A DNA stretch of 64,000 nt from Maylandia zebra (Eukaryota > Chordata > Actinopteri > Cichliformes > Cichlidae). Positions 25,098 to 36,700 of the stretch are shown here, in pieces. The notes beneath the pieces were generated by a model. That model was not told the DNA's origin, searched no databases, and saw only the letters and a program-made list of their open reading frames with translations. Made by a program: the position numbers and the translations under genes. The DNA is taken from NCBI RefSeq assembly GCF_041146795.1, contig NC_135170.1, positions 26,468,033-26,532,032 on the forward strand, given 5' to 3'. Within the stretch, counting starts at the first letter, position 1. Every line of letters begins with the position of its first letter.

Positions 25098-26455
25098 ACT
25101 TTTCATACAGAAAAAATGTAGCACAAAGTGCTTTACATAGTTAAAAGCAGCCCACCCCACCCTCCAACTCACTCCCCACACTCTCAATACACATATATCC
25201 CCCCACCCCCACCCACACACACATACACACACGCGCACACTTAAAGAGTAAAAATTGGGCTGGGCTCGCATGAGCCAAGTGAGGAAACATTATAACAGAG
25301 AGCCGTCTGCACCGGGAGCCGGTCACAGACCGCAGCCTCCGGGCTGGGCACACAGCCGGAGGGAGGCAAAGGAGCCCCCCAACCAGGCTGAGAGGACCCC
25401 AGAGACCCAGCAGCCACGGTCAATAACAGCCCCGGTGCAGAGAGCGCCCTCCGAGGAAACACTGGAGATATGACGCAATACGATGTATACAGGGTAAAAT
25501 GATAAAATAAATAAGAACAGGATACAATATAAATATAAATATAAATATAAATAGAGTAAGAAGATTAAAAAATGAATAAGAATAAAATCAAGAAATATTA
25601 GGTAAATCCTAAATTAATAATAGAATAACAGGATAGAATAAATAAGCATAAAATAAATAAACGCTAAGTAAAAGCTAAATTAAAAAGGTGGGTCTTGAGC
25701 CTGTTCTTAAAAACATGTACGTTCTCTGCGGCCCTGAGCTCCTCCGGCAGGCTGTTCCACAGACGAGGACCATACCACTGAAAAGCTGCCTCTCCGTGAG
25801 TATGTGTCCTGACTTTAGGGACAATCAAAAGGCCAGTACCAGAGGACCTCAGGGTCCGCGAGGGTTCGTATGGTAAAAGCAGATCTGAGAGATAAGAAGG
25901 CCCAAGACCATTAAGACATTTAAAAACCAATAAAAGAACTTTAAAATCGATCCTGAAACACACGGGGAGCCAGTGCAGCGATTCTAAAACCGGTGTAATG
26001 TGGGCCCGCCCTCTGGTCTTCGTCAGCACACGAGCTGCCGAGTTTTGCAAGAGTTGTAAAGTTTAAATATTCTTCTTAGGAAGACCAGAGAGCAGGGCAT
26101 TACAGTAATCAATGCGACTGGTAATAAAAGCATGCATCAGCATCTCCGTGTTGGCCCGAGAGAGAATAGGGCGGACTCTGGCTATATTTTTTAGATGATA
26201 AAATCCAATTTTGGTTACATGTTTAACATGTGGGATAAAACCAAGCTCAGAGTCAAAAATAACACCCAGGTTTTTCACTTGTAGCAAAGGACATAGTGAA
26301 AATGACACAAGGAATTTGGGCATTTGGGCATTTGGTAGGGGCTCAGAATAGAGCTGCTACTTCTTCTCCAAATTGAAAGAGCCAGTTGGCGTGGTTCAGG
26401 CATTAAATCAGGATGCCTCCTGGCCCTTCTAGGCATGTCCTACCACAACCCAGTA
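24715..26455 (+). repeat. Degenerate LINE copy split in two by an L2 insertion
   Basis: Pieces at 24715-25065 and 26336-26455 are the two sides of one old copy of the same LINE family as at 779-1135. The left part preserves the outline of the RT C-terminal region (IGTVSVLMLILYYSVVL, compare IGAVMR.LYRSVVVK), ending in GLASPLE. The right part resumes at AQNRAATSS and reaches IRMPPG. Many substitutions and stops indicate great age. Confidence 0.65.
25066..26330 (-). mobile_element. L2-clade LINE, 5'-truncated
   Basis: Minus strand. The C-terminal part of the RT frame is readable: KNLGVIFDSELGFIPHVKHV, then a break, then NSAARVLTKTRGRAHITP and LHWLPVCFRIDFK, ending KNRLKTHLFNLAF at about 25664. 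A long 3' UTR (25660-25095) includes an AAATAT microsatellite (25520-25555). The 3' end is TTTATAAATAAAGATTGATTGATTGA (reverse strand, ending about 25068), the tandem-repeat tail of this clade. It is a different subfamily from the copy at 5995-8190 and older. Confidence 0.85.
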
Positions 26456-26699
26456 TCACAGCAAAATGTTTAATGACATCTCAGTCCACCGTGTCCATTT
26501 CACGCTTTGGAGATGCAAATCATGATTCATGTTTCATATTTAGACTATTTACATAAGTTGAAACTCCACTTAAGTACCTCAATAGTGTATGAGTTTGTTA
26601 TGATCCTGTACATGATTTTCTTAGGTTTTGAAATTTAAGAAATGTGTTTATTGTTTGGGTTTTGATTTCTGTTCTTTTTTTTTTTTGGAGTTCTGGTAC

Positions 26700-27440
26700 A
26701 CAAACAGTTCACAGACTGGGTTAAGTTGAAAATAATGTTTTTATTAAACACACAGACACAGATTAAGTTTGTTTTATTCTCTCTACACATGTGAAAATCA
26801 TCTACATCATGTCTTACCTTTGCATATGTCCATAATTTAACCTTGTTATGTGAGTTTGATCACCATGGAAACTCTCTTCAGGTTGGTTAAGTAGTGTCCA
26901 CTCCGATACCACACATCATTCATATTGGATTGGGCACATATTTGATACTACCAGGCTCATTTATGATAATTTAAATAACCACATTAATGGGAAAAAGTCA
27001 ACATACAGCAGACAGCAATCAGATGGGATCAGTGGAAGTGGAATCCAAACTGGTGAGACATTGTGCCAGGAGAGGGAGTCCCCTTGGATTGCTATGATAT
27101 TAACCCGACTGTAGCTGTTACCAGTCACTGTCAGGTTCCACATAGAAGCTGTTATATTTAGTTCTAAAGTAAGCAATGTCTAATGAATAGATTATGTAGT
27201 AGAAGCAATATTGCCTTCCTCTACATAAATTATAGAGGTCAGTTAGCATTTATCTAAATAAATAAATGCATCAGTTGTTCACTTCTATTGCATGCAGTTT
27301 ATTAAAGTTTGAGTTTCATTTCTTTATTAGTTCCATACCATCACTGCTCACTCTCTTACTATAAAGCTGTCATTTACTCCCAATTTTTACTTGGTGAACG
27401 GTGAACGTAAAGATGTGAAGTTCTTCTCTCTTTGGCCTGG
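26700..27440 (-). pseudogene. angptl6 fragment B (last and penultimate exon remnants)
   Basis: Matches intact angptl6 and its introns at about 38230-39600. Positions 26840-26960 parallel the last exon (GATAC.ACACA.CATTCA.ATTGGA), and 26990-27150 parallel the fifth exon (TGTGCCAGGAGAGGGAGTCC is shared exactly). Frames are broken and parts missing. Fragment A lacks the region B keeps and keeps the fourth exon that B lacks, so two deletions of one duplicate or two separate duplications are possible. Confidence 0.75.
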
Positions 27441-27959
27441 TGTTGGAAATGGTGAGTGTGACGAAGGTGTGCTCCCTGGCTCAGCTGCAGGGAAGGGGTG
27501 GTGCAGTGAGTTCAAGGGGCAGTGCCAGAGAGGTTGGTGGGACAGGTGTGTGGTGTTTTAGTTAATGAGCTCTCTCGCTCTCTCTTTTCCTGTGTTATAT
27601 TTAATGAAGCCGGAGGCTCCATCATTAGGTACGGGCTCAAAATCAAAATTGCTGGTGATATCCAAATCAACACAGTCTCCGTCTGTTTGGGAAGTGCTGC
27701 TTGTAAGCAGACTACATGCAAATGATAAATGAACATTCAGGCTCTCCGCAGGTCAAATGCAAAAACGTTCCTGGGTACAAACCATGCTGGTAATTCAAAT
27801 GTCTAAATACCACTGAGTAACTTGTGTGGAGTATCTTACAAATGTAACAGATGAACTTTTCCAGTCAAAGTGCTGAATAGTGGATGTATTCAAACTGTAC
27901 TGTAAAGAATTCTTGCTCTGATTTCCCTGATCCAAGGATTCTCCTTCACACTGCCAACA
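27441..27959. other. Unassigned, probably repeat-derived
   Basis: Lies between the angptl6 remnant and the Gypsy fossil and contains no host exon that I recognise. It could belong to the adjoining LTR element's 3' end, but I see no terminal repeat pair to prove it. Confidence 0.3.
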
Positions 27960-29080
27960 TCAATGCCATACATCGTGGTCTGGATGAAAGTGTAGAAGAC
28001 ACAGGAGGAAGGGCTGAGTGGGGCCGGTTTCCTTGAGAAAAACCTCCACGCTTCCTCCCACCTTCATGAATTTCATCAGGTGGTCAGCAGCATTAGATGT
28101 GCTAATCTTTGAAGACTTTCTTCCCTTAGATATTGGAGGTAACAAGTTAAGCAGCAGAAGGACGGCAGACACTTCACAGTCCCATACACCCTCGTCAGGA
28201 TCATGCTGTGCAGAAACAAGCACCTCATCCAATTCTGCACTCTGAGGCAGATTGCAATCTTTGATGATCCTTGGCTTGAAGAGTGTTGGCCACTTGGTGA
28301 GTAATTTTGAGCTAGAAGAAGGGAGTAATACAAGAACTTTGTCTCCGGGTGAAAATTGCCTGAGTGTGGCCTCTCTGTTATACAGGCAATGCTGACATTG
28401 CTAAGCCTGGAGCAAATTCTCCCAAATCAACCTCCCCAGTGTGTGGATTTTTACTCTCAGGTCCAGCACGGATTGAATTTCATTCTTTGAGGGGCTTGGA
28501 CCTTCCTCGCAGCTTTCCTTAATCAGGTCGAGCACCCCACGCAGCTTCCTGCTGAACAGCAGTTCAAAGGGAATAAATTCAGCCACTCCAACAACCCAGT
28601 CAATAAGTTCAAAGAGGACCTACATTAATGGTAGGGGGCACAAAGGTGCTTTTGGTATGGTTGGCTGGTTAATAAGTTGGCATTCCAGAAAGGATGCGCA
28701 CCAGCAGCGCACATCCTCTCGGATGCCTGGCCAAAAAAATTGGGTCATAATTCGCTCTTGTCAAACCCCCTATGCCCTGCCCTGCCATGGGGTTATAGTG
28801 AGCCACCAACAAGTGGGTGTGTGTCTCCTCCGTGCAAGTGTCACAACTCACTCGATACAGCCTATCTTTTAAAAATACAAAACACAGGTAGGTCCGCATG
28901 GCTTCAGGGCACACCACGTAAGCATCAATTTCAATCACTTGGTCAAAGGCTGAGCATAGGATGTCATCACGAGACTGCTCCAGTGGAAAATCTCCCATGA
29001 TGGGAATTACATTACATGCTACTAATGGTTGTGATCGCATCCCCGCATAGGGTGAGAAGCTTAGCAATCCGGGAGGGGCT
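27960..29080 (-). mobile_element. Gypsy-type LTR retrotransposon fossil (integrase-region remnant)
   Basis: Minus-strand frames resemble the pol polyprotein of fish Gypsy (Metaviridae-like) elements. One part at about 28670-29070 is like the zinc-binding start of integrase, and another at about 28330-28600 is like the integrase C-terminal region (VLDLIKESCEEGPSPS). The gag, protease and RT parts and both LTRs are not visible. It is broken, with several breaks and internal loss, and appears old. Confidence 0.7.
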
Positions 29081-29109
29081 CATTATGGACATACTTAAGA
29101 GTCCATTCT

Positions 29110-29385
29110 TTCCCATCGAATGGAGCCAGTTGAGGTGTTTTTTTGCATCTGACAAGGATGCCTCCTGGGCGCCTCCTGGGTGAGGTGTTCCAGCATTGTC
29201 CTACTGGGAGGGGGCCCTGGGGCAGACCCAGGACACGCTGGAGAAATTATATCTCTCGGCTGGCCTGGGAACACCTTGGTGTTCCCTGGACAAGCTGGAG
29301 GAGGTGGCTGGGGAGAGAGAGGTCTGGGCTTCTCTGCTTGGGCTGCTGGCCCCGGCCGCAGATAAGTGGAAGAGGACGGACGGAT
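29110..29385 (+). repeat. LINE fragment (RT C-terminal end)
   Basis: Plus-strand reading [37 protein letters not shown] and [11 protein letters not shown] in more than one frame. This is the 3' end of the same LINE family as at 779-1135. It is flanked by an inverted 24-bp sequence (29084-29107 and 29383-29406). Confidence 0.75.
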
Positions 29386-29389
29386 GGAC

Positions 29390-29750
29390 TCTTAAGTATG
29401 TCCATAATGACCACTCCCAATAAAAAACTTAACACCCTCAACTCTGCTACATCCAGATCCACTTCCTGTCTTTTTGTTAGTGCCACCATCTTCAAACATC
29501 ACACATGAGACACAGGTCTCACTATCATCTTGCAAACCTTCAACTTTCACCGTTGCTGCTATTCTTCTGGCACAAGGAACCCCTGACTGCACTCTCTTAT
29601 TAATCTTACTTGTACAATGTCCATTGCTTTGGGTGATTGACCCCACATTACCAGGTATTTAAACACATCTACCTTCACTATCTTTACTCCTTGCAGCTTC
29701 ATTGTTACGCATGTGTCCTTCTCATTTACACACACGTATTGTGCTGACTT
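29390..29750 (-). repeat. RTE-like LINE fragment
   Basis: The minus strand reads KVDVFKYLGNVGSITQSNGH and, in another frame, VALTKRQEVDLDVAELRVLS. These are two landmarks of the RT C-terminal region of RTE-type LINEs. It is frameshifted and truncated and abuts the preceding LINE piece. Confidence 0.65.
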
Positions 29751-29859
29751 TACAGATAACAGATACAGATTGTGAGTATCATAGATTATGAAGAATCCTG
29801 CATAAAATACTAATCACCATCACATGCCTCTGACACTTAACTTCCTCACGCAGTACAGT

Positions 29860-30033
29860 AGTTCCCCTCTTGGGAACTGGCCAGATGAGATATATAATCT
29901 CTCCACGGGGGTCTGGGTCTCTCCCAGGGTCTGCCATGGTTGCCAGTTAGGCTGAGAATACCTCTTCTCATCCTATCTCTAAGACTGACCCCAGCCTGTG
30001 TACAGAGGAAGCTCATTTTGTCTGTCTGCAGTC
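29860..30033 (-). repeat. LINE fragment
   Basis: The minus strand reads QTDKMSFLCTQAGVSLRDRM and RPPWRDYISHLAS, matching the end of the RT frame of the family seen at 779-1135, with the middle deleted. Confidence 0.6.
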
Positions 30034-30180
30034 CTGACCTCAATCTCAATGAACATTTGGAGATCAGCTTGGACATCCTGTTTGTGCCAGAGTGAGCAGC
30101 ACAACCACTGACTGGCAGTGTGTGAAAAGCTGGTGACCAGGATAAGGAAGCTGTGCCGGGCTCTTGTCTCTATGTATGTT
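30034..30180 (+). repeat. Possible Tc1/mariner transposase scrap
   Basis: Contains PDLNLNEHLEI in the plus strand, recalling the PDLNPIEHLW motif before the last catalytic residue of Tc1-like transposases. It is too short to be certain. Confidence 0.35.
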
Positions 30181-30706
30181 TTTTTCCAACAGTGTAAGAT
30201 TTATTGCAAAAAAAACCATTGTTATAACAAAAAAAATATTAAACTCAAATTTCCTTACATGATGTGTTAAGTTTCTAAGTTTTATTATCTGCTGCCTGAG
30301 AAATCTCTGAACCCTTACATGCGATTTCAGATTTAACAGCTATTGGTCAATGTGAAACTGCCTCTGTAGTCAGACTTTGCTTGTGATATTTATTATTTTT
30401 TTTATTTATCTTTTGATTACTTGTTTTTTAAGAAAGGAAAACACATGACATAATTTTTTTTTTAAATATTTATTTAATTAATAGAAAAGTAATAGAAATA
30501 ATAGAAAATAAAACTTTTTTTAAAAGCCCATCAGCATGGATCCATTGTTGAAGTGGGTGGGCCCACATTTCCAGGAATGTGAAGCTTGGAGTTTTTTATA
30601 CAAGTGTATGAAATGGGTGTAGAACTTCTTTTTTAATGAAAGAAAAATAATTAGGTAGCACATTAAATTAAGTTTTTGCTTCGATTTACAGAAAGCAGCA
30701 GATATC
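30181..30706 (-). other. 3' flank / 3' UTR of ICAM-like gene 3
   Basis: Holds no gene. 30280-30500 resembles the gene 2 downstream region at 10950-11110, so this flank belongs to the duplicated unit. Confidence 0.5.
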
Positions 30707-33700
30707 TTATTTGTTTCCATTAGTTTGTGTCAAAGGGATATCTTTGTCAGAAACAAAACTATAATGTCCATGTTTTTTCCACTGATTGCAACAGTAGAAC
30801 ACAATGAAGATGGAGATGATGATGGCTGCTACAAATGGCAAAGCCCAAATGACTGCAAAAGTGATTTTATTGGTTTTACCTGTAAGATAAAAAAAATAAA
30901 ACCAAAGTTTACTTCTCAAAACTTCCTAAAATACATTGATCAATTTAAACATCAGCTAACACTTCTCTTTAGTCATCAGTGTCCTCTAAATGTCCCACAG
31001 CAATATTAGGCTTGAAATAAACAAAGACGTGTACCTCTTGGTTCAACATGAACATTGATCGTCTTGGTTACGCTTCCCAGATAATTGGCAGCTGTGCAGG
31101 TGCAGGTTTTAGTGCGATTTACTCGAGTTATATTGAGACTGTTTGTGTTCGCCAACATATTCTCCCCATCACAAGTCCAGTTATAGACAGAAGGAGGGTT
31201 TCCTTCAGCTTCACAACTCAAGGTGATATTAGAACCTTCAAGTAGATAGTCATGATTACTATCTTTTGTGTTTACCTCTGGAGCATCTGAAGAGACAAAA
31301 AGATGTTTGTTATTCGTTTAAATAATTACATGTTGTATGCCTCATTTTCACATTGTTAAATTCAGTTTAGAAATGAAAAAATCCAAGAAATATTCTGTTT
31401 TTGTGTAAACAGCAGGATGTTTACTCACAGTGGGCTGAAACATTGTGTGTTTGAGAAATAGCGGGAAGTTTTGGTCCACGTGGTCCAAAGTCCAGCTTGG
31501 CCTCACATCTGAGCTCAACGACTTTTTCTTCTTTGCTGATGTTGACTCTCAGAATAGAGGACTCATTTACTGGTGTTTTGGTTGTGTCACTGAAAGATTC
31601 TGTCTTGATGATTTTATTGTTTTTATACCAAGTAATAGTGAGATACTGAACAGGAGCAACATTGATGATGTCACACTGCAGTTTGTATTGTGTCTTGGTG
31701 TACTGCTTGTCCTCTTTGTGCTTCAACATCAGACCATGATTCATTTCAGAGATTGACACGGTCTCTGGGGTTTCTGCAAATGAAGCAAAGTAAAAAATAC
31801 ATTTACAACATATGACAAATGGATGCGCTTGTTAGCATCAATATGAGACCAATGAATGCATAAATGCATTGATATTAAAAGGTTGGGTTTTTCTTGCCAC
31901 TAACAGAGTCTTCTTCACAGTTCTACATGAAAGTACAACATTTGGATCAGAGTTACAGCAGGTTACTCGACAACATCGTCTTCAAAGTTGCAGTGTCAGC
32001 AAACTGAAATTATGCCTTTGTTATACAAAAATAAATAAATAAAAGTATTTTACATCATAGCCTGTTTCATCTTAATTTCTAGTACAATAATGCAGTTTTG
32101 ACAGATGTACTTACTATAAACAATGATGACTGGGCTCACAGAACACTGAAAATTGTCATTTAGAGTGATGCTGCAGAAAGGACTTGGAGTCCACCATTTC
32201 AGGTTTTTAACCATCCAAGTGACATCAGAACCAGGTTTAAATTCTTTGTCTCCAGCAGGAGTCACCCAGGCCATTTCAGCAACATCTGTGGCTGATGTGC
32301 TGCATTTGATTGAAACTGGATCTCCAAATCTCACAACCATTTCAGACGGTGCCAGAGTTAGAGGACAACCTGCCATTCACAATACCTTCAGTTAGACATG
32401 ATTTGTTATCAAATCAAAAATAAGACCCACAACAAAAGAATAACACCCACAACATTAGAGATCAAATAAAAATAAATTTAAGAAATAAATAACAACTAAA
32501 TAATAATAAAAGATGTGTACCTCTTGGTGTGATATGAACATTGATTGTCTTAGTTATGTTTCCCAGATAATTGGTAGCTGTGCAGGTGCAGGTTTTGTTG
32601 CGATCGACTCGAGTAATATTGAGACTGTTTGTGTTCTCCAACATATTCTCCCCATCACAAGTCCAGTTATACACAGGAGGAGGGTTTCCAACAGCTTCAC
32701 AGCTCAATGTGATGTTAGTGCCCTCAAGTGGTGAGATGTCAACAGTACAACTTGTGTTGATCTCAGGAGCATCTGAAGAGACAGTTTTTCTTATCATTTT
32801 CACATTTACATAATAGAAAGCTGTAATGAATAGAACTTTTGTTTAATCTAGCCTAAAAAATACAATTAAATAATCTTCTGTTTGTGTGTTAACCTCAACA
32901 TTTTTACTCACAGTGGGCTGAAACTCTGTGTGTTTGAGAAATGGCAGGAAGTTTTAGTCCATGTGGTCCAAAGTCCAGCTCAGCTTCACATCTGAACTCA
33001 GTGGCTTTTTCTTCTCTGCTGATGTCGATTCTCAGAATCGAGGACTCATTTACCAGTGTTTTAGTTGTTGTGTCATTGAAAGACTCTGTCTGGATGGTTT
33101 TATTATTTTTGTACCATCTCACAGTCAGATGTTGAACAGGAGCAACATTTATGATGTCACACCGTAACCAATATTGTGTTCTTGTTTCTTTATTGTAAGG
33201 CACTATGTGTACTTGTTCCTCCATCATTTGACTTTGATTCAGTGGATATATTGACACAATGTTTGGTGTTTCTGTGAACAGAGCAAAGAAAAATCAATTT
33301 TAAAAATCCATTCATCCATCCATCCATTTTCTTCTCCTTTTCAATTGAGAGTCTTCTATGGGGATAAACCAAGGGCAGCTGTCATTAGGGAAGCGCTAGA
33401 GTCCACACTGGGCTGGTCACCAATATGTCACATAAAAAGAGATAATCTTTCACTCCTATGGACAACTTAGAATCACTTCCATGCAGCCTCCACCATCATA
33501 TCTGAGCATTTACAGTGGCACTTTCAGGAAGAGAAATCATTGTTTTATTATATAAAAACTGTCAGTTCATGCTGTTTATAATACACTAACAAAGTTGTAC
33601 ACATGTACTTACTGTAAACAGTGATGACTGGACTCACAGCACACTGGGATCCATCAACCAAAGTAGCATAGCAGGAAGGACTTGGAGTCCACTCTTCTAG

Positions 33701-36700
33701 TTTTTCAACCCTCCAAGTGACAACAGGAGGACGCTCAAATCCTGTACCTCCAAATGGAGCCTCCCAGCCCATTCCTTCAACATATCTGGCTGATGTGCTG
33801 CAGTTGATTGAAACTGGATCTCCAAATTTCACAACAGTTTCAGAAGGTGTCAGTGTTAGTGGGCAACCTGCCATTCACAAGCAAATATATTCAGAGTTAG
33901 AGATGATTTGGTGTAAAATAAGACATAAGTCAGCAGTTTCATCTAAATCATCCACAATTTTAGATGTGAAGTAAGAATATATACCTCTTGGTTCAACATG
34001 AAGATGGATTGTCTTAGTTATGTTTCCCAGATAATTGGTAGCTGTGCATGCGCAGGTTTTATTGCCATGTACTCGAGGTAAACTGAGACTGGTTGTGTTC
34101 TCCAACATGTTTTTCCCATCACAAATCCAGTTATACACAGGAAGAGGGTTTCCAACAGCTTCACAGCTCAATGTGATGTTAGTGCCCTCAAGTGCATAAG
34201 TGTCATCAGCACTATTTTGTGTCTTTAGCTCCGGAGCGTCTGAAATGATAAACAGTTTTTTATCAGTTCTCACATTTACACAATTGAAAGCTGAACAGAA
34301 GGGAACTTGTGTTTAATCTTTAAAAAAAATAAAAATAAACTTCTGTTCATGTGTAAACAGCAGGATATTTACTCACAGTGGGCTGAAACTCTGTGTGTTT
34401 TAGAAATGGCAGGAAGTTTTGGTCTGTGTGGTCCAAAGTCCAGCTGAGCTTCACATCTGAACTCCACTACATTTTCTTCTCTGCTGATGTTGACTCTCAG
34501 AATAGAGGACTCATTTACTGGAGTTTTGGTTGTTGTGTCATTGAAAGATTCTGTCTGGATTTTTTCACTGTTTTTGTACCAGCTAACAGTGACATACTGA
34601 ACAGGAGCAACATTGATGATGTCACATTTCAGATCATACTCTCTGCCCTCCACCATTGAACCATGACCCATGTCAGACACTGACACAGAATCTGGAGTTT
34701 CTGTAAATAAATAAGCGAAATCATTGCTATATCATATTACAAATTTCAATTCATATAGTTTATAACACAATAAAGCATTGTGGACATTGTGGTCTCATGT
34801 ACTTACTGTAAACAGTGATGACTGGACTCACAGTACACTGTGATCCATCAACCAAAGTAGCATAGCAGGAAGGACTTGGAGTCCACTCTTCTAGTTTTTC
34901 AACCCTCCAAGTGACAACAGGAGGACGCTCAAATCCTGTACCTCCAAATGGAGCCTCCCAGCCCATTCCTTCAACATATCTGGCTGATGTGCTGCAGTTG
35001 ATTGCAACTGGATCTCCAAATTTCACAACAGTTTCAGAAGGTGTCAGTGTTAGTGGGCAACCTGCCATTCACAAGCAAATATATTCAGAGTTAGAGATGA
35101 TTTGGTGTAAAATAAGACATAAGTCAGCAGTTTCATCTAAATCATCCACAATTTTAGATGTGAAGTAAGAATATATACCTCTTGGTTCAACATGAAGATG
35201 GATTGTCTTAGTTATGTTTCCCAGATAATTGGTAGCTGTGCATGCGCAGGTTTTATTGCCATGTACTTGAGGTAAACTGAGACTGGTTGTGTTCTCCAAC
35301 ATGTTTTTCCCATCACAAATCCAGTTATACACAAGAAGAGGGTTTCCAACAGCTTCACAGCTCAATGTGATGTTAGTGCCCTCAAGTGCATAAGTGTCAT
35401 CAGCACTATTTTGTGTCTTTAGCTCCGGAGCGTCTGAAACGATAAACAGTTTTTTATCAGTTCTCACATTTACACAATTGAAAGCTGAACAGAAGGGAAC
35501 TTGTGTTTAATCTTTAAAAAAAATAAAAATAAACTTCTGTTCATGTGTAAACAGCAGGATATTTACTCACAGTGGGCTGAAACTCTGTGTGTTTTAGAAA
35601 TGGCAGGAAGTTTTGGTCTGTGTGGTCCAAAGTCCAGCTGAGCTTCACATCTGAACTCTACTACATTTTCTTCTCTGCTGATGTTGACTCTCAGAATAGA
35701 GGACTCATTTACTGGAGTTTTGGTTGTTGTGTCATTGAAAGATTCTGTCTGGATTTTTTCACTGTTTTTGTACCAGCTAACAGTGACATACTGAACAGGA
35801 GCAACATTGATTATATCGCACTGCAGTCTGTACTGTGTTTCTTCTCCTATCACATTCACAAGCTGTACAGAATGAAAAACTTCTGGATTATCTGGCAAAC
35901 AAAATTAAGCAAAGTTAGTTAATGTCAACATTTATTTATTTTCTTAGCATTGTACTGTATTCAATTCAAATTAAACTTACTGAATAAAATAACTTTGAGT
36001 TCCTTGCTGCATTCATAAGACTCATTAAACTTCATTTTGCACTCGGCCGTCACATTCCAGTCTGACACTGGCACTAAGTGGGAGATAAACATTTCTTCAT
36101 CTTCAGTGTCAGAGCTTTCATTCCCGACTCTCCAGTATAGTCCGTAATGATCGCCCAGTCTGGTGGTACAGTTTACAATTACAGGAATTCCTCCATATTC
36201 TGCAATAATCTCAGGTGGATCTGTCTTCAACTCTGTTGTGCATATGCTGTCAGCATCTATGAATAGACAAGAATAATGTTTTTATTGGACTTTTATTAGC
36301 TCTATAGCCCTATAGACTGTATACCCCCTTGAACTGAAGCTGAAAGTCTGCATTTTTGTCATATCTTGACTGTTCAGAGGCAAAACTATGTCTTTGTTCA
36401 ACAAATTATGGGCCCAACTGCACATTCAAGAAAAAGACACACCCAAAAAGAGAGCAACATGGGGACCCAAATGAGCCTACCAGTTGCTGTGTAGTTGTTA
36501 TTAAGGCAGAACAGGTGCTAACTGATTAAAGCTGCTAAAAAGCTGATTTGTCTTTATTTATAAATGTATTCAAATGCTGTCTGTTATTTAAAAACAGTTA
36601 TTCTAATAAACTCAAACATTATAAATAAATGCAATCCTGTGAAAATGAAAATTCCCACAGGATTCTGCGCATTAATGTTGAAAAACAAAGTGCATCCTCA

